Assembly (NCBI GenBank): GCA_025924315.1
Contig: JAICIO010000003.1
Span: 1 to 64,000, forward strand
Source of the DNA: Phycisphaerae bacterium
GTDB taxonomy: Bacteria > Planctomycetota > Phycisphaerae > Tepidisphaerales > Tepidisphaeraceae
DNA length: 64,000 nucleotides
Direction: 5' to 3'
The translations under genes and the position numbers were made by a program. Position 1 is the first letter of the stretch; the number at the start of each line of letters is the position of its first letter. The notes beneath the pieces are model-generated. The model was not told the DNA's origin, did not search any database, and was given only the letters and a program-made list of their open reading frames with translations. Positions 59,415 to 64,000 of this stretch are shown here, piece by piece.

Positions 59415-60677
59415 TCACCCGCGCCGTTTGATGCGATAGACGTGCACGTCGTTCGGCGCGAACCAGTCGTCGAAACCTCCTTCCTTGATCTGCACCGTTC
59501 GCGGTTCTTCGTAGAGGACGTCGGCCTTTTCGTCGGTCGAAGGCAGGCCGCTGAAATGAACGTTCGTCGTTGGGCCTTCGCGCTTGGCGGCAAGGAGGAA
59601 GATCTCGTCGCCGACCTCGCGCGTGAGGAACTCGATGTCGTCCGCGCCGGTGAGTTTGATCGGCAGCTTCGAATCGGGCGCGATCAGGGCGGGATGAAGC
59701 GGACTGTTTTCGTTGAGCTCGTTGAACAACCGCCGCATCACGAAATCCCAGTACGTCCAGTTCCAGCCGAGTTTCGTGTCGCGCGCGTTGAGCGACAGCG
59801 GTCGCTCGCCGCCCTGCCAGTTCAGCCCGCGGGCGCCGTCGATGATCGCGGCGTACGCCATGTAACGCTGCTGCTCAAACGTCGGGAAGCGCAGCGTTTT
59901 GCCCGGCGTGGCGGTGCCCGCCCAGGCGATCTGCAGCGTCATCCACACGCTCTTGCCTTTCGATGCGGCGGCGATCCATTTCGTGCAGTCAGAAACCAGG
60001 CTGATCTCGTGATTGCCAAAATCCGAGTGCTTCCCCGGCGGATAGGTCACGGGATAAATATCTACGCCAAAGATATCACCGGTGTCGTGGTATTGTTCAA
60101 GCGGAGCCGACGCTTTCATCGGCGCCTGGATGATCACCACGGGATGATTGGGATCCAAGTCTTTGAAGAGCTTGTACGCAGCGACCATCGGCTCCGGCGG
60201 CTGCTTCACCCACGCAGGTTCGTCCCATCCTTTCCACGCGCCCAGCGCCGGATGATCCTTGTACATCTCGATCGTCATGCGCAGGAGTTTCTCGTTCTCC
60301 GGCTTCTTGGGATTGATCGCCGCGAGCTTGTGCAACGTCACCCAGCAGAGGAGTCCCTGGCTCGCGGCGGCGTCGAGCCATGGCTTGATGCTGCGCACCG
60401 TCTCTTCGGTCCACGGCTCGTCCTCCTTTTGAAACAACGTTTCACGGATGCGCATGAAGTTGAGGCCGTCGCGCTTGAGGACCGCGAGCCCGTCGCTCCC
60501 GTCCGGCGCCTTCGCCACGGGGCGAGGCGGAAGCGAAACGGAGAGCACGAACATTTTCTTTCCGTCGACCTCGGTCACGCCGTTCTCGTCGAGCCTGACG
60601 TTGTTCGCCCGCGCGATGAGAGTCGGGATCGTGAGGAACAGGATCAGGCAGAAAATGGGATATCGCATGATCGACAT
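59415..60677 (-). CDS. Secreted TIM-barrel glycosidase-like protein
   Basis: 420 aa. Signal peptide YPIFCLILFLTIPTLIARA, then a region with strand-helix repeats (LNFMRIRETLFQKEDEPW, WLDAAASQGLLCWVTLHKL, LGAWKGWDEPAW, IFGVDIYPVTYPP) like the barrel of GH2/GH5/GH39-type hydrolases. KGWDEP is in the position of an acid/base residue. No family can be fixed. Convergent with the GH3 gene. Confidence 0.7.
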   Translation of the reverse strand: MSIMRYPIFCLILFLTIPTLIARANNVRLDENGVTEVDGKKMFVLSVSLPPRPVAKAPDGSDGLAVLKRDGLNFMRIRETLFQKEDEPWTEETVRSIKPWLDAAASQGLLCWVTLHKLAAINPKKPENEKLLRMTIEMYKDHPALGAWKGWDEPAWVKQPPEPMVAAYKLFKDLDPNHPVVIIQAPMKASAPLEQYHDTGDIFGVDIYPVTYPPGKHSDFGNHEISLVSDCTKWIAAASKGKSVWMTLQIAWAGTATPGKTLRFPTFEQQRYMAYAAIIDGARGLNWQGGERPLSLNARDTKLGWNWTYWDFVMRRLFNELNENSPLHPALIAPDSKLPIKLTGADDIEFLTREVGDEIFLLAAKREGPTTNVHFSGLPSTDEKADVLYEEPRTVQIKEGGFDDWFAPNDVHVYRIKRRG

Positions 60678-60734
60678 GTTACCGGGAAGGCGACGCGGTG
60701 GGTTCGTTTTGACAAATGAGCGAACGGATCAACG

Positions 60735-60774
60735 GCGGTAAACAGTGGTCAATGGCGGTAAATGGCGGTCAACT
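60735..60774. repeat. Tandem 10-bp repeat array, left
   Basis: Four units of exactly 10 bp: GCGGTAAACA, GTGGTCAATG, GCGGTAAATG, GCGGTCAACT. They overlap the 3' end of the HTH gene. A second array of the same unit is at 61006-61055. Confidence 0.8.
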
Positions 60775-61111
60775 TCGCCCCGCTCAATTTGAGCAGCTCC
60801 GCCTGCATTCGTTCCACCTCCGCGAGCAGGTCTGGACGCGTCGACCACTTCCAGATTGCCTGTCGCGTGACACCGAGCGTTGCGGCGATCTGTGGGTTGG
60901 TTTTTCCTTCCGCCATCAGTCGCGCGACGGCGCGAAGGCGTGGCGACAATCGAGCCGCTGCGGGCGTCGCCGGTCGCGGTGGGTTCGTTTTCGATTTTTC
61001 CGGTTTTGGTAAATGGCGGTCAACAGCGGTCAATGGCGGTAAATGGCCGTCAACCACGGAAGCGACCGCTCGTGCCAGTTTGGATGAAGCATTGGGATTG
61101 AAGTGAGCCAT
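60749..61111 (-). CDS. Small HTH protein (phBC6A51/terminase-small-subunit-like)
   Basis: 120 aa. The N-terminal ~45 residues are Pro-rich and partly encoded by the 61006-61055 repeat array. Then RLSPRLRAVARLMAEGKTNP QIAATLGVTRQAIWKW is a helix-turn-helix of the type found in phage terminase small subunits and small transcription regulators, followed by a Leu-rich helix (LLAEVERMQAELLKL). The function is inferred from the fold only. No phage genes are nearby. Confidence 0.7.
   Translation of the reverse strand: MAHFNPNASSKLARAVASVVDGHLPPLTAVDRHLPKPEKSKTNPPRPATPAAARLSPRLRAVARLMAEGKTNPQIAATLGVTRQAIWKWSTRPDLLAEVERMQAELLKLSGAKLTAIYRH
61006..61055. repeat. Tandem 10-bp repeat array, right
   Basis: Five 10-bp units: TTGGTAAATG, GCGGTCAACA, GCGGTCAATG, GCGGTAAATG, GCCGTCAACC. 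Consensus GCGGTMAAYR, the same as the left array. It lies inside the 5' part of the HTH gene. Confidence 0.8.
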
Positions 61112-61137
61112 CGATCCTCCCGGAAGATGTGGCTCGG

Positions 61138-61187
61138 AAGGTTACCAAACTTAAACCTAACACGCAATTGAAAAGTTTGGAAACCTT
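61138..61187. promoter_or_regulatory. Inverted repeat upstream of the HTH gene, operator candidate
   Basis: AAGGTTACCAAACTT (61138-61152) and AAGTTTGGAAACCTT (61173-61187) are inverted with one mismatch and a 20-base spacer. It begins 27 bases upstream of the HTH start on the minus strand. It could be a dimer-binding site, a large hairpin, or one more dispersed repeat. Confidence 0.5.
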
Positions 61188-61188
61188 C

Positions 61189-61209
61189 AGCGGCACTAAA
61201 AGTGCCACT
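61189..61209. terminator. Hairpin between lipoprotein and HTH genes
   Basis: GCGGCACTAAAAGTGCCACTG folds as GCGGCACT/AGTGCCAC with a short AAA loop; on the minus strand it would follow the lipoprotein gene. No T-run follows, so termination is uncertain. Confidence 0.4.
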
Positions 61210-61245
61210 GCCGGATTCGATTAGCGCACGCTCTTTTCCCCTGGT

Positions 61246-61590
61246 TCACGCCGGATTCGCGTTCTTCGACATTGTCCCCATCTGCCCACTGAGCGTCCCG
61301 TCGTCGTTGATCGTGAAGACGGCGTCGCCTTCCTTCGGATTGATGATCGTCAGCTTATTTCCCTCGACCTTGTAATCGAGGGTCTTGGTTTCACCGCCGA
61401 TGTCCATCGTCGCCTTCTTGTCTTTGATGGTGAGCGTCATCATTCCACCGTGATAAACGCCGTCGAGGGATTTAGCGCTCGAGCTCCCGCCCCCACCGCC
61501 GGACTGTTTGCTGTTGCACCCCGCGATGCCGAATGCAAGGAGAACGATGATCGAAGAAGCAACTACTCGCCCAACAAATGACTGTCGCAT
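61246..61590 (-). CDS. Small lipoprotein, function unknown
   Basis: 114 aa. Signal peptide VVASSIIVLLAFGIAGC with lipobox IAGC, a Gly-rich linker, then a compact beta-rich domain (LDGVYHGGMMTLTIKDKKAT, TLDYKVEGNKLTIINPKEGD) of lipocalin-like small type. The ATG at 61590 follows AAGGAC and gives a normal signal peptide; the frame begins upstream without support. Confidence 0.75.
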   Translation of the reverse strand: MRQSFVGRVVASSIIVLLAFGIAGCNSKQSGGGGGSSSAKSLDGVYHGGMMTLTIKDKKATMDIGGETKTLDYKVEGNKLTIINPKEGDAVFTINDDGTLSGQMGTMSKNANPA

Positions 61591-61760
61591 GAGAGTCCTT
61601 CCCATCAATAAAGATTTAGATCCCGAAGTCGCCCGCGATGGCAGCGTACCGAACCGGAAATCGCGGGTCAATACAATTGCCGCATTCTTGCTGGACGCAA
61701 TCAGTGCAGACGATGAACCGCCTACAGCCAGATGAACGCAGATTAGAACAGAACAAATTG

Positions 61761-61815
61761 CCCACGAATCACACGAATCCTCACGAATGGATTCTGATTC
61801 GTGTCAATTCGTGGG
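61761..61815. repeat. Inverted repeat, CACGAATC type
   Basis: CCCACGAATC ACACGAATCC and ATTCTGATTCGTG..AATTCGTGGG are inverted, built of CACGAAT units. It lies between divergent genes. Confidence 0.75.
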
Positions 61816-61865
61816 AATGATGGACCTTCCTTAAACGGGGGTCGCATCGAGCCGATAATCTGATC

Positions 61866-62513
61866 ATGGGGATTGTTCCAGCCGCTCCCGTTGTCACTGT
61901 CGCCTATAGCTCCGTGATTTCAGATCCGAGACCGCTTCGGCGCTGCTGGCTGACCGGCGGCATTCATCTGCTCGTCGGGTTCCCGCTCCTTCTGGCAATC
62001 GGGCTCCTCGACGGCTTTGATTGGCAAACCGTCGAAAAGGTAGTTTTCGTGCGCCACTACGAGGACCTGTCTGGTCTGCTGTTCCTGCTCGCGGCGTTTG
62101 CAGACACCGTCGCGGGAATCACGCTGATCGTTTTCCCGATGCGCTGGCGCGGACTCTTGATGGCGACGCTCGCGCCCGCTGTCCTCGTTCATTTCGGCGG
62201 CGTTCTGTTCGGTGTGGGATGTGTGATCGTCGACGACTTCAGTGCGCAGTGGGGTGGGCTGACGGCGATGCTCGGCGTGATCGTTGCCGTTCCGTGTTTC
62301 CTCGCGATGATCCTCGGGATAATCGCGTTTGTTCGAATCAAAAAATCACCGCCGTCCGGCACTCCCGAACTCGCGGTCGCGCTTACAGTCTTAGAGAACG
62401 CTGTTCTGTGCTTCCTGGAAATCCATCAACTCCTCCAGAAGGCCAATCGATGCCTTCAGCGCCTGCTGGAGGAGCCCAAGTCAACACGCAAACCTTTGCG
62501 CGAGAAAAAGTGA
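61866..62513 (+). CDS. Small membrane protein, function unknown
   Basis: 215 aa, not recognised. Four to five hydrophobic segments (LVGFPLLLAIGLLDG, LLFLLAAFADTVAGITLIVF, LLMATLAPAVLVHFGGVLFG, VAVPCFLAMILGIIAFV) followed by a charged C-terminal helix (LQKANRCLQRLLEEPKSTRK). The ATG at 61866 follows a weak GATC context, and the start is uncertain. Confidence 0.65.
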   Translation: MGIVPAAPVVTVAYSSVISDPRPLRRCWLTGGIHLLVGFPLLLAIGLLDGFDWQTVEKVVFVRHYEDLSGLLFLLAAFADTVAGITLIVFPMRWRGLLMATLAPAVLVHFGGVLFGVGCVIVDDFSAQWGGLTAMLGVIVAVPCFLAMILGIIAFVRIKKSPPSGTPELAVALTVLENAVLCFLEIHQLLQKANRCLQRLLEEPKSTRKPLREKK

Positions 62514-62519
62514 TCGCTC

Positions 62520-62575
62520 GTAGGGTCCGCTTCAGCGGACCGGTTATTTCTTCCGCTCAAAAAGAGAAGTAACTC
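62520..62575. repeat. Composite inverted repeat, AGGGTCCGC type, diverged copy
   Basis: GTAGGGTCCGCTTCAGCGGA and CCGGTTATTTC repeat the left half of the element at 1-70. The right half is degraded (AGAAGTAACTC). It sits between convergent genes. Confidence 0.8.
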
Positions 62576-62632
62576 GTTCGCCTGCCGCTGACGTCCGGCA
62601 AGTCACGGTCGCGTCGTGTAGCTTGATGGTTC

Positions 62633-64000
62633 CTATTTCGATGGCGTGATCTCGCACACCACGCGGAAGCCGTAGCTGGGCTCGCGTTGGTTCGCTTCGG
62701 CTTTGCCGTTGCGGTAGGCGCTGGCGCATTGGGTGGCGTAGCTGCTCCAGCATCCGCCGCGGGCGACGTGGGTGTTGCCTTTCGTGGGGCCGGTGGGATC
62801 GGTTGACTCTTCGTGCTTGTAGGCGTCGGGGGCGTAGAAGTCGGAGCACCATTCCCACACGCTGCCGTGCATGTCGTAGATTCCCCACGCATTGGGCAGA
62901 TAGCTGCCGGGCATTTCGAGTGGATGTTGCGAGCGATCATCGGTGCCGGCGTTTTCGGGTGGCGGACCGCTTTGCTCCTCGTTCGGCCGCGGGGGACGTT
63001 GACGCTGATTGCCTGCGCCCTGCGTTGGGCGAGGCGGAGGTTCGCCTCCGTTTGCGCCGCCGCGGCGCTCTTCCATTCTGCGAAGGATGATACTGACGTC
63101 TTTGCCGAAGTTCGCCTGTTCCTTCTTGAGCTGATCGCCGAACGCGAAGCGCGTCGTCGAGCCGGCGCGGCAGGCATATTCCCATTCCGCTTCGGTTGGC
63201 AATCGATACACGCGACCGGCCGCCTTCTCCGCGGGCATTTCGCTTAAGTGCCGGCAGAAGAGTGTCGCCTGTTCCCACGACGTGAACGCCGCGGGCAGCT
63301 CGTCATGCTGAATTCGCTCAGCATTGGGTGGCGCGCCGAGCACCTTCGCAAGCTCGCCCTGGGTGACTTCGTATTCGCCAATGTAGAACGGCTTGGTGAG
63401 CTTCACGGGGTGTGGTGGCGCGTCCGCGAAAGCTTTGTCGCCCATGATGAAGGTGCCGGCGTTGCAGAGGATCAGCTTCTGGCCGATTGAATTGGTGACG
63501 AGCGGATCGAGTTTAACCGGGGTGGGCTCCGCAGTTTTGGGCGCCGGTACGAGCGATTGCGCGATCGGTTGTGTCTGCGCTGACGCCTCATTCGTCTGCG
63601 AAACCGCAAGCGCTGGCGCGGGCGCTTTTGAAGCTGATTCAATCGATTCGATCGTCGGCGCGGTCGCGGGGGATGGCGCGATCGGGACGGAATTTGGTGC
63701 GACCGGCGCGGCTTCGGTCAGGATCTTGGGCGCCGTGTGTCGCGCCGCGTTTTGATTCGCATGCATCTGCCGACGGTTGCTCATCGACGATGCAACAATG
63801 ATCCCGAGAAGCACGATGACGAGCATCCCCACGAATGCTCCGGCGGCGATAAGCACCCATCCGGGTAGCTTTGCGTGCGGGCGGCGCACTTCGGGCATCG
63901 GCGGCGGTTCGTAGACTTCTTCCTGCGCCGGCGCCGCTTGTGCGAGCGCTTCGAGCGCCTGCGTCTGCACAGTACTCGCGCCACTGAGTACAGCGCGCAG
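62633..64000 (-). CDS. Formylglycine-generating-enzyme (SUMF1) domain protein, N-terminus beyond the window
   Basis: At least 456 aa, open past 64000. A hydrophobic helix (LPGWVLIAAGAFVGMLVIVL) is followed by a ~120-residue Ala/Pro/Thr-rich linker and a C-terminal FGE-sulfatase domain: GEYEVTQGELAKVLGAP, RLPTEAEWEYACRAGSTTRF, MHGSVWEWCSDFYAPD, HVARGGCWSS and YGFRVVCE. Such domains occur in sulfatase activators and, as here with a membrane helix, on large planctomycete receptor-like proteins. A Gly/Arg/Pro-rich insert (RRGGANGGEPPPRPTQGAGN) interrupts the domain. What lies upstream, for example a kinase, cannot be seen. Confidence 0.82.
   Translation of the reverse strand: MRAVLSGASTVQTQALEALAQAAPAQEEVYEPPPMPEVRRPHAKLPGWVLIAAGAFVGMLVIVLLGIIVASSMSNRRQMHANQNAARHTAPKILTEAAPVAPNSVPIAPSPATAPTIESIESASKAPAPALAVSQTNEASAQTQPIAQSLVPAPKTAEPTPVKLDPLVTNSIGQKLILCNAGTFIMGDKAFADAPPHPVKLTKPFYIGEYEVTQGELAKVLGAPPNAERIQHDELPAAFTSWEQATLFCRHLSEMPAEKAAGRVYRLPTEAEWEYACRAGSTTRFAFGDQLKKEQANFGKDVSIILRRMEERRGGANGGEPPPRPTQGAGNQRQRPPRPNEEQSGPPPENAGTDDRSQHPLEMPGSYLPNAWGIYDMHGSVWEWCSDFYAPDAYKHEESTDPTGPTKGNTHVARGGCWSSYATQCASAYRNGKAEANQREPSYGFRVVCEITPSK

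Noticed and set aside
1-62575. Repeats treated as CRISPR or integration sites
   Set aside because: They are inverted, spaced tens of kilobases apart and not regularly spaced, with no cas genes or integrase.

Overview
The window looks like a chromosomal segment of a Planctomycetota bacterium, probably from the Phycisphaerae/Tepidisphaerales side. This is inferred from gene content, not from a search. The signs are high GC, three PEP-CTERM secreted proteins, a PKD-type surface protein with a LEPR-like N-terminal motif, a DUF1559-like prepilin protein, paired LptF/LptG permeases, a SpoVG protein carrying a zinc ribbon, and an unusually dense set of intergenic palindromic repeats. There is no rRNA, transposase, integrase, prophage or CRISPR array. 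One tRNA (Pro, UGG) is present.

Layout. 1-5.8 kb: frameshifted VOC gene, comF, aminotransferase, and two LptF/LptG lipopolysaccharide export permeases. 5.8-10.5 kb: a structured, terminator-ended RNA candidate, a DUF4139 protein, a prepilin-like protein, and an ispE-spoVG pair. 10.5-16.5 kb: ilvB behind a candidate leader-peptide attenuator, a PEP-CTERM protein, and a lipoprotein secretin behind a highly structured leader. 16.5-28.6 kb: membrane proteins, an ASCH-like protein, an epimerase, folE, a TPR-YggX fusion, pepA, a DUF255 thioredoxin-like protein and a DUF3592 protein. 28.6-37.7 kb: a radical SAM protein behind a palindromic operator, rtcB, a Uma2 protein, an Mrp ATPase, a phospholipase-D-type synthase, trxB, rhomboid and leuB-like genes. 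37.8-48.3 kb: ileS, a MATE exporter behind a leader terminator, a lipoyl-E3 fusion, menG/ubiE, a PKD surface protein and an isochorismatase-fold protein. 48.4-51.5 kb: an ECF sigma/anti-sigma/secreted-protein/ankyrin unit, tRNA-Pro and a gene remnant. 51.6-64 kb: two PEP-CTERM proteins, a VIT-family metal transporter, an esterase/GH3/GH-like carbohydrate group, a small HTH gene with 10-bp repeat arrays, lipoproteins, and a sulfatase-modifying-factor-domain protein running off the right edge.

How it fits together. Most genes are single-gene or two-gene units of core metabolism (branched-chain amino acids, isoprenoids, folate/pterin, quinone, protein quality control) mixed with envelope and surface functions. 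The most notable material lies between genes. There are about fifteen composite inverted repeats, several of which supply the stop codon of the preceding gene or are read in frame inside a protein. There are also four candidate RNA regulators: upstream of the DUF4139 gene, ilvB, the secretin gene and the MATE gene. Long antisense ORFs are common because of the GC-rich third codon positions and were left out.
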